Assembly: GCF_016522075.1 (NCBI RefSeq)
Contig: NZ_JAEHFW010000001.1
Location: 1,984,001-2,048,000 of the forward strand
Reading direction: 5' to 3'
Length of the DNA: 64,000 bases
DNA from: Mucilaginibacter segetis
GTDB taxonomy: Bacteria; Bacteroidota; Bacteroidia; Sphingobacteriales; Sphingobacteriaceae
A program made the position numbers and the translations under genes. The stretch's first letter is position 1; the number at the start of each line of letters is the position of its first letter. The notes under the pieces are model-generated. The model saw only the letters and a program-made list of their open reading frames with translations, did not search any database and was not told where the DNA came from. This document shows, in pieces, positions 28,146 through 36,425 of this stretch.

Positions 28146-28664
28146 ATGAAAAAGATCTATTTGTTAAGTTTGCTGACATTTTTTGTAGTCGCTGCTTTTG
28201 CACAGGAAAAATCAGATTCACTCGCCTACCAACTTCAGCGTAAGAAAATAAACCAGATGCTGGCGATACGTAAACAAAAGTTCGGAAAATACGATCAAAG
28301 CCTGAGCAAGCATACCGGAATATTTGGTTTACAAACCAAAAAAGACATTCGCCGCTCCAATGATATTTTAATGGATATTGTACAAACCGATAATAATATC
28401 TACAAAGAACTTAAAATATTGCTCGATTATCGCGCATTTCAGCAAACCCAAGTTCAAACCCAATCACAGGAAGTTCAAAAAAGCAATCTTGCTTTTATGA
28501 ATACGATCAATCGTTTCCGAAAGCAAAATGAAGGGTTAAAAGCTCAATTAGACCAGCAAACAGCCAGGTACGATACTGCTAAACGTTGGTATATTATTAT
28601 CATTCTGCTCATGCTTACGTCAATTTTAATATTGATTTTCAGAAAACGCAGACCAAAGGCTTAA
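28146..28664 (+). CDS. secreted coiled-coil protein with C-terminal membrane anchor
   Basis: The 172-residue product has a signal peptide (about 1-19, ending AFAQ), a helical/coiled-coil middle rich in Gln, Lys and Asn, and one transmembrane helix at about 148-165 (IIIILLMLTSILILIF) followed by a basic tail RKRRPKA. That gives a periplasmic domain tethered at its C-terminus. I do not recognise the family. It lies between the SAM hydrolase (6 bp) and an ABC exporter (34 bp), likely in one operon. Confidence 0.75.
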   Translation: MKKIYLLSLLTFFVVAAFAQEKSDSLAYQLQRKKINQMLAIRKQKFGKYDQSLSKHTGIFGLQTKKDIRRSNDILMDIVQTDNNIYKELKILLDYRAFQQTQVQTQSQEVQKSNLAFMNTINRFRKQNEGLKAQLDQQTARYDTAKRWYIIIILLMLTSILILIFRKRRPKA

Positions 28665-28698
28665 CTTAGCCACCAAGTTAATAACAGCTCAAATATAA

Positions 28699-30531
28699 AT
28701 GGCAAGAGGACGACTGAACAGTGGCAGTAAGGCAGAAGCAGAATTACCTAAAGCAAAGATAAATAAACAAAGCCTGCGCAAAATAGGCAGATTACTAAGT
28801 TATATTAGACCATATAAGGCCAAATTTATTGGCGGTTTATTTTTCCTTATACTTTCCAGCTTAGTTGGTCTGGCATTTCCCGGTTTTTTTGGCGCGCTTA
28901 TAGATGCCTCACAAGGCATACAACGGTATAAATTTATGCCTGCCGATTTAAGCTCCATTGGAAAAATAGCGATAGTGGTATTGTTTTTACAGGGATTTGT
29001 GTCTTTTTTCAGGATCACCTGGTTTGTACAGGTAGCTGAAAATGCACTTGCTGCTTTAAGGCGTGATACTTACTTCAGGCTGATAACTTTACCCATGAAC
29101 TTTTTTGCCAACCGCCGTGTTGGTGAACTAAACAGCCGTATCTCAGCAGATCTTTCGCAAATACAGGATACACTTACCACCACTTTTGCAGAAATTATAA
29201 GGCAGGTGATAATAATGGTAGGTGGCATCATTCTGTTGGCCATAGTTTCTATTAAATTAACTGCTGCATTACTCATCATACTGCCGTTTTTAATAGGCAT
29301 AGCTATATTTTTCGGAAAGTTTATACGTACCCTATCACGCCAGGCACAGGATCAATTAGCGGAATCCAATACAATTGTGGAAGAAACTTTACAGGGCATA
29401 GCTAATGTAAAAGCTTTTGTTAATGAGGCATTTGAAGCAGGCAGGTATCAAAAAAACCTGCAACAAGTAGTTAATATTGCCGTTAAAGGGGCTAAGTATC
29501 GAGGCTTGTTCGGCGCATTTATAGTTTTCTGTTTATTCGGTACCATATTTTGTGAGATATGGTACGGCTCCTATCTGGTTTCTATCCACGACAACGGAAT
29601 GACCTTTGGTAAACTAACCACCTTTATTATTTATGCGGCTTTCATTAGTGCGGCAATGGGTAGCCTGCCTGATCTTTATGCTAACATGCAAAAAGCTGTT
29701 GGTGCCAGTGAGCGCGTGTTGGAAATATTAGATGAAACAGGCGAAGACATTTCCATTAATTCCACTGAAAACCTGATAAAACAACAATTATACGGAAAGA
29801 TCTCATTCAATAATGTGGTTTTTGCTTATCCTTCCAGACCGGAGATAACGGTTTTAAATGATATTTCATTTGATGCGGCTGCAGGACAGCGTATAGCTAT
29901 TGTAGGACCAAGTGGCTCGGGTAAGTCAACTATGGCGGCATTAGTGTTGCAATTTTACCATCCGCAAAGCGGAACCATATTATTTGATGGTAAACCCGCA
30001 TCTGATTATGCGCTAACTGATATTCGTAACCAGGTTGCTATAGTACCACAGGATGTATTACTATTTGGCGGAACTATATTAGAGAATATCGCCTATGGTA
30101 AATTAGACGCAACTAAAGAGGAAATTATTAAAGCCGCCAAGCGTGCAAATGCTGACATGTTCATCAGTTCCTTCCCTGAAGGATATGACACTGTAGTTGG
30201 TGAACGTGGTGTTAAACTGTCCGGCGGGCAAAGGCAACGCATAGCCATAGCACGGGCATTACTAAAAAATCCGGCTATATTAATTTTAGATGAGGCCACA
30301 TCATCGCTTGACTCCGAATCGGAAAGATTGGTACAGGAGGCATTGGAAGAATTGATGAAGGGACGAACATCCATTATCATTGCTCATCGTCTTTCTACCA
30401 TACGCGAGGCCGATAAGATCATTGTTTTAGAGAAAGGTAATATTATTGAATCGGGCAGCCACGCAGAACTAATTAGTAACGAGCAGGGTTTATACCGTTA
30501 CCTTAGTCAGTTACAATACGACGTACAGTAA
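28699..30531 (+). CDS. ABC exporter, fused permease and ATPase (MsbA-like)
   Basis: This 610-residue half-transporter has a six-helix membrane domain (about 35-330). Its ATPase domain has Walker A GPSGSGKST at about 405, signature LSGGQRQRIAIARALL at about 510, Walker B ILILDEATSSLD and an H-loop in IIAHRLSTI. It would work as a homodimer exporting a lipid or other hydrophobic substrate; MsbA-like lipid A flipping is possible but not shown. It is the last gene before a strong hairpin. Confidence 0.93.
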   Translation: MARGRLNSGSKAEAELPKAKINKQSLRKIGRLLSYIRPYKAKFIGGLFFLILSSLVGLAFPGFFGALIDASQGIQRYKFMPADLSSIGKIAIVVLFLQGFVSFFRITWFVQVAENALAALRRDTYFRLITLPMNFFANRRVGELNSRISADLSQIQDTLTTTFAEIIRQVIIMVGGIILLAIVSIKLTAALLIILPFLIGIAIFFGKFIRTLSRQAQDQLAESNTIVEETLQGIANVKAFVNEAFEAGRYQKNLQQVVNIAVKGAKYRGLFGAFIVFCLFGTIFCEIWYGSYLVSIHDNGMTFGKLTTFIIYAAFISAAMGSLPDLYANMQKAVGASERVLEILDETGEDISINSTENLIKQQLYGKISFNNVVFAYPSRPEITVLNDISFDAAAGQRIAIVGPSGSGKSTMAALVLQFYHPQSGTILFDGKPASDYALTDIRNQVAIVPQDVLLFGGTILENIAYGKLDATKEEIIKAAKRANADMFISSFPEGYDTVVGERGVKLSGGQRQRIAIARALLKNPAILILDEATSSLDSESERLVQEALEELMKGRTSIIIAHRLSTIREADKIIVLEKGNIIESGSHAELISNEQGLYRYLSQLQYDVQ

Positions 30532-30544
30532 TCCCCAAATAAAA

Positions 30545-30573
30545 ATGCCGGATAATTTCAAATTATCCGGCAT
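30545..30573. terminator. terminator between the ABC exporter and icd
   Basis: ATGCCGGATAATTT pairs perfectly with AAATTATCCGGCAT (14-bp arms). The minus strand then runs into five T residues, so it best terminates icd, but its strength may serve both genes. Confidence 0.8.
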
Positions 30574-30598
30574 GATCATAAATATTTAGTGCTTATTG

Positions 30599-32056
30599 TT
30601 ACTGTCCTTGTGCCAGGGTATAACCTATTTTGCCGTTAAATTTCATCAGGAATTCAACTGAGCAAACTTTAAACTCTTCAGAAAGGTCAGCAGCAATATG
30701 TAATATTTCTTTTTGGGTGATTTCGCGCCCTTCTTTTTTCTCAAATCGTACGCGATACTCATTAACCAGTTCTGTAAATATGGAGCCTGTAGGCCATACT
30801 TGTGTACCTCTATTAGATATCATCACTAACTGAAAATTATCGGTAAGTTTCCTTTGAGCCAGCTCAGCTAATTCAGCTGGCTGTAGATCAGATCGTACAA
30901 ACACATCCACACCAATCATTTCTTCCACAACACCTGTGTTGGTAACAGTTAGCTTATTTTTTACAGGATGGTCATGATTAGCCTTATATTCTAAATCCGG
31001 AGTTACTATTATGGCACCCTCAGCAGGCTGTTTGCTTATATTAGCTATAATAGCGTCCGCAAATGTATCCGTATTGGCAGCCGCTGTTGAACGGTCACCA
31101 AAATCACCGGTATGCACGCCCTGCTCAAGTGTATAAAGCAAAGCATTTTCAATAGTGGCAGCCGCTGTTGTAGCACCCAAATAGCGCAGCATTAATATCC
31201 CCGACAGCAATAATGCCGTAGGATTAGCAATACCTTTACCTGCAATATCAGGCGCGGTACCATGTACAGCCTCAAATATGGATATGTTATCACCAATGTT
31301 AGCTGATGGTGCAAAACCTAAACCGCCAACCAACCCGGCGCAAAGGTCGGATACGATATCGCCCTGCAGGTTGGTTAACACAATGGCCTGAAACATCTGT
31401 GGACGCGACACCAGTTTCATACACAGGTCGTCCACAATAATGTCAGATGATTCAATATCCGGATATTCTTTAGCTATCTCATAAAATGTTTCCAGAAACA
31501 TTCCATCAGTGAGCTTCATAATATTTGCTTTGTGTCCGCAAGCCAACTTGGTATAGCCTTTACGGCGTGCCATTTCAAATGCATAACGTATAACCTGCGC
31601 TGATCCAGGGCGAGTTATAATGCGACGCCCAACGGCAACATCATTAGTTAAAAGATGTTCAATACCTCCGTATGTATCTTCAATATTTTCGCGTACTATG
31701 GTTAAGTTAATTGGAATACCTGCCTTAGAAAAAACAGTTTCAACACCATTCAGTGTACGGAAATCACGCTGATTAGCATAAGTATTCCATACTTTACGGG
31801 CGGTAACATTTATACTTTTTACACCTTTCCCCTTAGGGGTTTCCATTGGGCCTTTAAATAATATACCCAGGCGTTCTATAGTTTCTTTTGCAGCCGCGGT
31901 CATCCCGGTGGAATGTCCGGCGTCAAAATAAGATTTACCCATTTCTACATACTCATAGTCGAGTTGTACGTTTGCGGCTTCGAATATACGGAGTACGGCG
32001 GCCATGATTTCCGGCCCGATACCATCACCCTTTGCTACTGCTATTTTAGTTCTCAT
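30599..32056 (-). CDS. icd: isocitrate dehydrogenase, NADP type with C-terminal extension
   Basis: This 485-residue protein is a beta-decarboxylating dehydrogenase of the citric acid cycle. It has AVAKGDGIGPEIM at the N-terminus, IVRENIEDTYGGIEH, and the metal/substrate region NLQGDIVSDLCAGLVGGLGFAPSANIGD followed by EAVHGTAPDIAGKG. The extra C-terminal domain (about 340-485) marks the longer IDH form known from Thermus and Rickettsia. NADP use is the family expectation and was not tested here. A -7 box lies at 32085-32092. Confidence 0.9.
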   Translation of the reverse strand: MRTKIAVAKGDGIGPEIMAAVLRIFEAANVQLDYEYVEMGKSYFDAGHSTGMTAAAKETIERLGILFKGPMETPKGKGVKSINVTARKVWNTYANQRDFRTLNGVETVFSKAGIPINLTIVRENIEDTYGGIEHLLTNDVAVGRRIITRPGSAQVIRYAFEMARRKGYTKLACGHKANIMKLTDGMFLETFYEIAKEYPDIESSDIIVDDLCMKLVSRPQMFQAIVLTNLQGDIVSDLCAGLVGGLGFAPSANIGDNISIFEAVHGTAPDIAGKGIANPTALLLSGILMLRYLGATTAAATIENALLYTLEQGVHTGDFGDRSTAAANTDTFADAIIANISKQPAEGAIIVTPDLEYKANHDHPVKNKLTVTNTGVVEEMIGVDVFVRSDLQPAELAELAQRKLTDNFQLVMISNRGTQVWPTGSIFTELVNEYRVRFEKKEGREITQKEILHIAADLSEEFKVCSVEFLMKFNGKIGYTLAQGQ

Positions 32057-32084
32057 GAAAATGATCGTTATTGTAAAAACAGCG

Positions 32085-32092
32085 CAAAGGTA
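32085..32092 (-). promoter_or_regulatory. -7 promoter box of icd
   Basis: The minus strand reads TACCTTTG (TAnnTTTG), giving a leader of about 23 nt before the ATG at 32056. Confidence 0.55.
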
Positions 32093-32275
32093 CGCTTTTT
32101 AAAGGTGTTTTCACAGTCAACACTATCTATAAGCCTCAGTTTATTATATTTAAAACCAGGCTAATAATTATATTTTACAGCTGATAACACGCATAATTTG
32201 AAACTTGTTTCCGCTTTTTTTCATTTTTAATTAATAGTATTTAAGTGCATAAACAGGTTTTTGAAAGATTTAGGT

Positions 32276-32283
32276 TAAATTTG
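32276..32283 (+). promoter_or_regulatory. -7 promoter box of the purK-purE unit
   Basis: TAAATTTG matches TAnnTTTG exactly. The last base is the G of an in-frame GTG, which shows that GTG is not the purK start. The ATG lies 12 bases further on, giving a 5-7 nt leader. Confidence 0.6.
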
Positions 32284-32294
32284 TGGCATATACC

Positions 32295-33434
32295 ATGAAA
32301 TCATTTTACGGAGATCTTAAATTAGGAATTTTAGGCGGAGGTCAGTTAGGCCGGATGCTTATACAGCAGGCTATAAACTATAACGTTACTGTTAAAGTAC
32401 TCGACCCCGATCGTGAGGCACCCTGCCGCAGGTTATGCAATGAGTTTATTGTTGGCCACCTTAACGATTATGACACAGTTTATAATTTCGGAAAAAAGGT
32501 GGATATGCTCACCATTGAAATTGAAAAAGTAAATGTTGACGCCCTGGAACAGCTTGAGAAGGAAGGGGTGTTAGTGTATCCGCAATCACGTATCATCCGG
32601 CTTATTCAGGATAAAGGGTTACAAAAGCAATTTTTTAAAGAGAACGACATCCCTACAGCAGAATTTCAGATCATATCCTCACCGGAGGATCTGCAGCAAA
32701 GTCATATTCCGTTCCCATATATTCAAAAATTACGTCGTGATGGTTACGACGGCAAGGGGGTGTATAAAATTGCTGATGAATCATACCTGGAAGGTGCATT
32801 TACTGAACCCAGCCTTATTGAACGTTGGGTAGATTTTGAAAAAGAGATAGCTGTAATAGTTGCCCGTAATGACGAAGGGGAAATAAAAGCCTTCCCTATG
32901 GTAGAAATGGAATTTAATCCCGAAGCGAATTTAGTAGAGTTTCTGATATCTCCATCTACCCTTCCGTTTGAGGTACAACAGGAAGCAGAACAGATAGCGA
33001 TAAGAATTGCCGACACCATAAAAATTGTCGGTTTGTTGGCTGTAGAAATGTTTTTAGATAAAAGCGGGCGCATATTAGTTAATGAATTAGCACCACGACC
33101 GCATAATAGCGGACATCAAAGTATTGAGGGGAATGTGGTGTCGCAGTTTGAACAACACTTACGCGCTATTTTTAATCAACCCCTGGGCGATACCACATGT
33201 TTAAGTAATGCGGTTATGGTAAATGTTTTAGGAGAAACCGGATATCAGGGGCCGGCAATTTACCAGGGTATCGAAAAAATATTAAAGTGTGAAGGTGTAT
33301 ATATTCACTTATATGGAAAAATTTTAACTAAACCCTTCCGCAAGATGGGCCATGTAACCGTGGTTGATGATGACAGGGAAAAAGCTATAGAAAAAGCCAG
33401 ATACGTACAGGAAACACTTAAAGTTATTGCTTAA
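32295..33434 (+). CDS. purK: 5-(carboxyamino)imidazole ribonucleotide synthase
   Basis: PurK is an ATP-grasp ligase that carboxylates AIR to N5-CAIR. The 379-residue protein has LGILGGGQLGRML at the N-terminus, QKLRRDGYDGKGVY in the ATP-binding region and EMFLDKSGRILVNELAPRPHNSGH. The start is the ATG at 32295, because an in-frame GTG at 32283 lies inside the -7 promoter box. It is followed 41 bp later by purE, its pathway partner. Confidence 0.95.
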   Translation: MKSFYGDLKLGILGGGQLGRMLIQQAINYNVTVKVLDPDREAPCRRLCNEFIVGHLNDYDTVYNFGKKVDMLTIEIEKVNVDALEQLEKEGVLVYPQSRIIRLIQDKGLQKQFFKENDIPTAEFQIISSPEDLQQSHIPFPYIQKLRRDGYDGKGVYKIADESYLEGAFTEPSLIERWVDFEKEIAVIVARNDEGEIKAFPMVEMEFNPEANLVEFLISPSTLPFEVQQEAEQIAIRIADTIKIVGLLAVEMFLDKSGRILVNELAPRPHNSGHQSIEGNVVSQFEQHLRAIFNQPLGDTTCLSNAVMVNVLGETGYQGPAIYQGIEKILKCEGVYIHLYGKILTKPFRKMGHVTVVDDDREKAIEKARYVQETLKVIA

Positions 33435-33475
33435 TTTTAAAAGATATATTGCTAATACTGATTAATTGACATTAT

Positions 33476-33967
33476 ATGAACCAGCCTAAAGTAGGTATAA
33501 TAATGGGCAGTAAGTCTGATCTGCCGGTAATGCAGGAAGCCGCTGATATTTTAAAACAACTAAATGTTGACTATGAAATAACAGTGGTATCAGCACACCG
33601 TACGCCCGACAGGATGTTTAGCTATGCGCGTGCCGCTGCTGACAGGGGAATAAAAGTCATTATTGCGGGTGCGGGTGGCGCAGCTCATTTACCGGGAATG
33701 GTAGCATCTTTAACTCACTTGCCGGTGATTGGAGTTCCCGTTAAATCAAGCAACTCTATTGATGGCTGGGACTCTATTCTTTCCATTTTGCAAATGCCTA
33801 ATGGCATTCCGGTAGCCACCGTAGCACTTAACGCGGCTAAAAATGCGGGGATACTGGCCGCCCAAATAATATCCACCGCCGACGAATACCTTACCAAAAA
33901 TCTTATCGCTTATAAAGAGGAGTTAAAGAAAAAAGTGGAAGATTCCGCTAAAGAGATGGAAGCCTGA
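33476..33967 (+). CDS. purE: N5-CAIR mutase
   Basis: PurE rearranges N5-CAIR to CAIR, the PurC substrate. The 163-residue protein has [14 protein letters not shown] at the N-terminus, [11 protein letters not shown] and [16 protein letters not shown], all diagnostic of class I PurE. It is in operon with purK. Confidence 0.96.
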   Translation: MNQPKVGIIMGSKSDLPVMQEAADILKQLNVDYEITVVSAHRTPDRMFSYARAAADRGIKVIIAGAGGAAHLPGMVASLTHLPVIGVPVKSSNSIDGWDSILSILQMPNGIPVATVALNAAKNAGILAAQIISTADEYLTKNLIAYKEELKKKVEDSAKEMEA

Positions 33968-34071
33968 TCTCTCCGGTAATGATAATTTCAACATATGAAT
34001 AAAAAACAACCCTCATATTCAACCGCTTATCCTTTTTTAACAATTTCTTAACTGTAAACGCTTCATTTTTC

Positions 34072-34079
34072 TATCTTTG
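34072..34079 (+). promoter_or_regulatory. -7 promoter box of the SRP RNA gene
   Basis: TATCTTTG (TAnnTTTG) ends 6 bases before the first base of the SRP RNA closing stem, the right distance for its start site. Confidence 0.65.
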
Positions 34080-34084
34080 CGCCG

Positions 34085-34186
34085 GGGTAAGTCTTTTACG
34101 GCCAGCTCCTCTTGAACTCCCCCAGGGTGGGAACGCAGCAAGGGTAGAGAGTTGAGCGGCGCGATAAAAGTAGCTTACCCTTTTTT
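34085..34186 (+). ncRNA. ffs: signal recognition particle RNA (4.5S-like)
   Basis: The RNA is closed by GGGTAAG (34085-34091) and CTTACCC (34174-34180), followed by six T residues that terminate it. The apical part has the SRP domain IV core: CCCCCAGGGTGGGAACGCAGCAAGGGTAG, with the conserved GGAA tetraloop-like and GCAGCA elements (written here only as a 5' block at 34129 onward: CCCCAGGGTGGG, then AACGCAGCAAGGG). Its length of about 96 nt matches small bacterial SRP RNAs. It binds Ffh. Confidence 0.92.
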
Positions 34187-34221
34187 GTGCCCAATTTTTT
34201 CAATTGCTGCTACTCGCATTT

Positions 34222-34298
34222 AATATCGAACAACAAAAACCAATTATATATTTTGATTTACTTCGATATTTGACATTCAATATTCATTATTCGATATT
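34222..34298. repeat. TTCGATATT 9-mer, three copies upstream of the YpdA-like gene
   Basis: TTCGATATT occurs at 34262-34270 and 34290-34298, and inverted (AATATCGAA) at 34222-34230. The surrounding bases are AT-rich, with related TTCAATATT and TTCATTATT words, so it may be a degenerate simple repeat and not a regulator site. Confidence 0.4.
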
Positions 34299-34316
34299 AC
34301 ATATCTCCAAACTGCC

Positions 34317-34324
34317 TATCTTCG
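34317..34324 (+). promoter_or_regulatory. -7-like box of the YpdA-like gene
   Basis: TATCTTCG differs from TAnnTTTG at one base and ends 6 bases before the ATG at 34330, so the message would be leaderless. Confidence 0.4.
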
Positions 34325-34329
34325 CAAAT

Positions 34330-35295
34330 ATGCTTGATATACTTATTATTGGCGGCGGTCCTATTGGTTTGGCCTGCGGACTGGCAGCACAAAAAGCCGG
34401 ACTCAGCTTCGTTATAGTTGAAAAAGGATGTCTGGTAAATTCTTTATATAATTACCCGTCAACCATGACCTTTTTTTCCACTTCCGAGAAGTTAGAAATA
34501 GGCGGTATTCCTTTTGTTACCATCCATAACAAACCCAATCGCGCCGAAGCACTGGAGTATTATCGCCGGGTAGCGGTGTCTAATAATTTACCTATTAATC
34601 TTTTCGAAGAGGTTACCCAGATAAAGCCGTCGGCAGGCGGATACACAATCACATCCTCCAGGCAAACCTATCATGCAAAAAAAGTAATACTTTCTACCGG
34701 CTTTTATGATATATCGGTAAATCTGGATATACCCGGCGAAGATCTGCCAAAAGTTAAGCACTATTATAAAGACCCGCATTATTATGCTATGCAAAATGTA
34801 GTAGTAGTAGGCAGTAGTAACTCCGCCATAGATGTAGCTTTAGAAACCTATCGTAAGGGCGCCAACGTAACTTTAGTGGTACGCGGAAGCGAGATAAGTA
34901 ACCGGGTAAAATACTGGGTTAGGCCGGATATTATTAACCGTATAAAAGAAGGCAGCGTAAAAGCTTATTTTAACTCTAATTTAGCTGCCATACGGGAACA
35001 TGAGGTAGATATAGATACACCCGACGGAAAGGTTATCATCCCTAACGATTTTGTAATGGCCATGACTGGCTATAAGCCAAATTTTGATTTTTTGGCGAAA
35101 CTTGGAATTAACCTCACAAAAGATAAATTTATTCCCGAGTATAATCAGCATACAATGGAAACCAATATGCCCGGTATGTATCTTGCAGGCGTGGTTTGTG
35201 GTGGCCTCGACACGCATTTATGGTTTATTGAAAACTCCCGCATACATGCAGATATGATCATAAACGATATCGTTGCTAAAGATCAAAAAAAATAG
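34330..35295 (+). CDS. YpdA-like FAD-dependent pyridine nucleotide-disulfide reductase
   Basis: This 321-residue flavoprotein has the FAD motif DILIIGGGPIGLACGLAAQ at the N-terminus and an NADPH motif VVVVGSSNSAIDVALETYRKGANVT at about 157-180. The segment following the first motif (EKGCLVNSLYNYPSTMTFFSTSEKLEIG) is typical of YpdA, a bacillithiol-disulfide reductase. It lacks a CxxC redox pair of thioredoxin reductases. The ATG at 34330 is used: a longer in-frame extension upstream is low-complexity AT sequence and would precede the promoter box. Bacillithiol use is inferred from the family. Confidence 0.88.
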   Translation: MLDILIIGGGPIGLACGLAAQKAGLSFVIVEKGCLVNSLYNYPSTMTFFSTSEKLEIGGIPFVTIHNKPNRAEALEYYRRVAVSNNLPINLFEEVTQIKPSAGGYTITSSRQTYHAKKVILSTGFYDISVNLDIPGEDLPKVKHYYKDPHYYAMQNVVVVGSSNSAIDVALETYRKGANVTLVVRGSEISNRVKYWVRPDIINRIKEGSVKAYFNSNLAAIREHEVDIDTPDGKVIIPNDFVMAMTGYKPNFDFLAKLGINLTKDKFIPEYNQHTMETNMPGMYLAGVVCGGLDTHLWFIENSRIHADMIINDIVAKDQKK

Positions 35296-35496
35296 TCTTG
35301 ATTTATACTGCCGACTGTTTTTGAAATTGGTATAAAATTAATGTTTAAATCATTTAAACTTATAAATTACATCCCTTACAAGCATTTTTAAGCTTCATAA
35401 GTAACTTATTTATCATAATTCAATTTTTTACTTGCATAAGTAAAATTTAATGTAATAATTTGCACAAAATTTACAAGTAACAAGTATTACTAAATA
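35296..35496 (+). promoter_or_regulatory. AT-rich regulatory region ahead of the arginine leader ORF
   Basis: The stretch between the YpdA-like gene and the leader ORF carries a 9-bp direct repeat CATAAGTAA at 35396-35404 and 35435-35443, 39 bases apart, and an inverted ACTTAT near 35358. These could be arginine-repressor-type sites, though they do not match a canonical ARG box. No clear TAnnTTTG box was found; the closest, at 35452-35461, has a 2-base insertion. Confidence 0.35.
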
Positions 35497-35622
35497 ATGA
35501 AACAATACAACCTTATAAATATAGTTAACAGAGTGAAATTTGCTCCGGTTGTTGCTGTATTGGGTTTATTTGTATCTCCGTTTCTTCCAAACCGACGACG
35601 GGTGTTTATCCCACGGGTTTAA
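35497..35622 (+). CDS. candidate arginine leader peptide, 41 codons
   Basis: An ATG at 35497 opens a 41-codon frame (beginning MKQYNLINIVNR) with a hydrophobic middle APVVAVLGLFVSPFLP. The last eleven residues are PNRRRVFIPRV before TAA. Three consecutive Arg codons (CGA CGA CGG, 35593-35601) and a fourth at 35614 lie near the stop, ahead of the arginine biosynthesis genes. That placement is what an attenuation leader needs. Hairpins follow (35648-35698). The hydrophobic stretch also allows a nascent-chain arrest mechanism. The frame is visible; the regulatory role is inferred. Confidence 0.5.
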   Translation: MKQYNLINIVNRVKFAPVVAVLGLFVSPFLPNRRRVFIPRV

Positions 35623-35698
35623 TTGGATTTTCGTTCCCCACCCAAACAAAGAAGCTTTTTTTACCTTCTTTAAACAATGTCCTTCTAATTATTAAAGG
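35600..35698 (+). promoter_or_regulatory. candidate attenuator structures of the arginine operon
   Basis: AAAGAAG (35648-35654) pairs with CTTCTTT (35665-35671), and CCTT (35681-35684) pairs with AAGG (35695-35698) just before TTTT. The GGGTG over the Arg codons (35600-35604) can instead pair with CACCC at 35639-35643, so a ribosome stalled on the Arg codons would mask that arm. These pairings were found by eye and not energy-tested. Confidence 0.35.
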
Positions 35699-35739
35699 TT
35701 TTAAAACACCGAAAAGCAAACGGTAATTTTTCTATTATA

Positions 35740-36423
35740 ATGACCATACAAGATTTTGATATAAAGGTAGCAACTGCAGAGCATGCAGATTTTGCGCCTG
35801 TTATATGCGATGAAATGGCAGAATCTGCAAAAGCGCGGGGCACCGGCATTGCACAGCGTTCTCCGGAGTATGTCGCCAATAAAATGCTGGAGGGCAAAGC
35901 AGTAATTGCCCTGCATAAAGATGGCACCTGGGCTGGTTTCTGTTATATTGAGACATGGAGCCACGGCGATTTTGTTGCCAACTCCGGGCTTATTGTAAAT
36001 CCCATATATCGTAAGGCAGGTTTGGCTAAAGCCATTAAGGAAAAGATATTCGAATTATCCCGCAAAAAATATCCTAATGCAAAAATATTCGGACTTACTA
36101 CCGGCCTGGCTGTAATGAAGATTAATTCTGAAATAGGTTACGAGCCCGTTACCTATTCTGAACTTACACAGGATGAAGATTTTTGGAAAGGCTGCAGAAG
36201 TTGCGTTAATTACGATATATTAATGAGCAAAGACCGTAAGAACTGCATGTGTACCGCCATGTTATTTGATCCGGCAGAGAAGCAAAAAGAATACGAAGAC
36301 AAAATGAAACGGATTACGCATAAGGCAACCCTGCTGGAGCGTATAGAAAATGCCATAAAGAAAAGATCCGGAAAATTAACCACTATATTAGGAATCAGCT
36401 TTTTAATAAAGCTTATTAATTAG
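35740..36423 (+). CDS. GNAT acetyltransferase, probable N-acylglutamate synthase
   Basis: This 227-residue GNAT-fold protein has a CoA-binding region around VNPIYRKAGLAKAIKEKIFELSRKK (about 85-115). It heads the arginine gene block, the position of the N-acetylglutamate-synthase-like GNAT in Bacteroidota arginine operons, so acylation of glutamate is the best inference. Whether the donor is acetyl- or succinyl-CoA is open. It has a Cys-rich segment (CRSCVNYD at about 154 and KNCMC at about 168) that could bind a metal. The C-terminal 40 residues are a helical, basic tail. It lies 2 bp before argG. Confidence 0.75.
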   Translation: MTIQDFDIKVATAEHADFAPVICDEMAESAKARGTGIAQRSPEYVANKMLEGKAVIALHKDGTWAGFCYIETWSHGDFVANSGLIVNPIYRKAGLAKAIKEKIFELSRKKYPNAKIFGLTTGLAVMKINSEIGYEPVTYSELTQDEDFWKGCRSCVNYDILMSKDRKNCMCTAMLFDPAEKQKEYEDKMKRITHKATLLERIENAIKKRSGKLTTILGISFLIKLIN

Positions 36424-36425
36424 AT

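Noticed and set aside
32283..32294. GTG start for purK
   Set aside because: The G of this GTG is the last base of the -7 promoter box TAAATTTG, so the codon cannot be in the message; the ATG at 32295 fits the family N-terminus.
34204..34329. 42-codon N-terminal extension of the YpdA-like protein
   Set aside because: The extension is AT-rich low-complexity sequence containing the TTCGATATT repeats and a -7-like box; the FAD motif needs no extension.
35340..35500. Canonical ARG boxes upstream of the arginine genes
   Set aside because: The CATAAGTAA repeats do not match the known arginine-repressor palindrome well enough, so only a loose note was kept.
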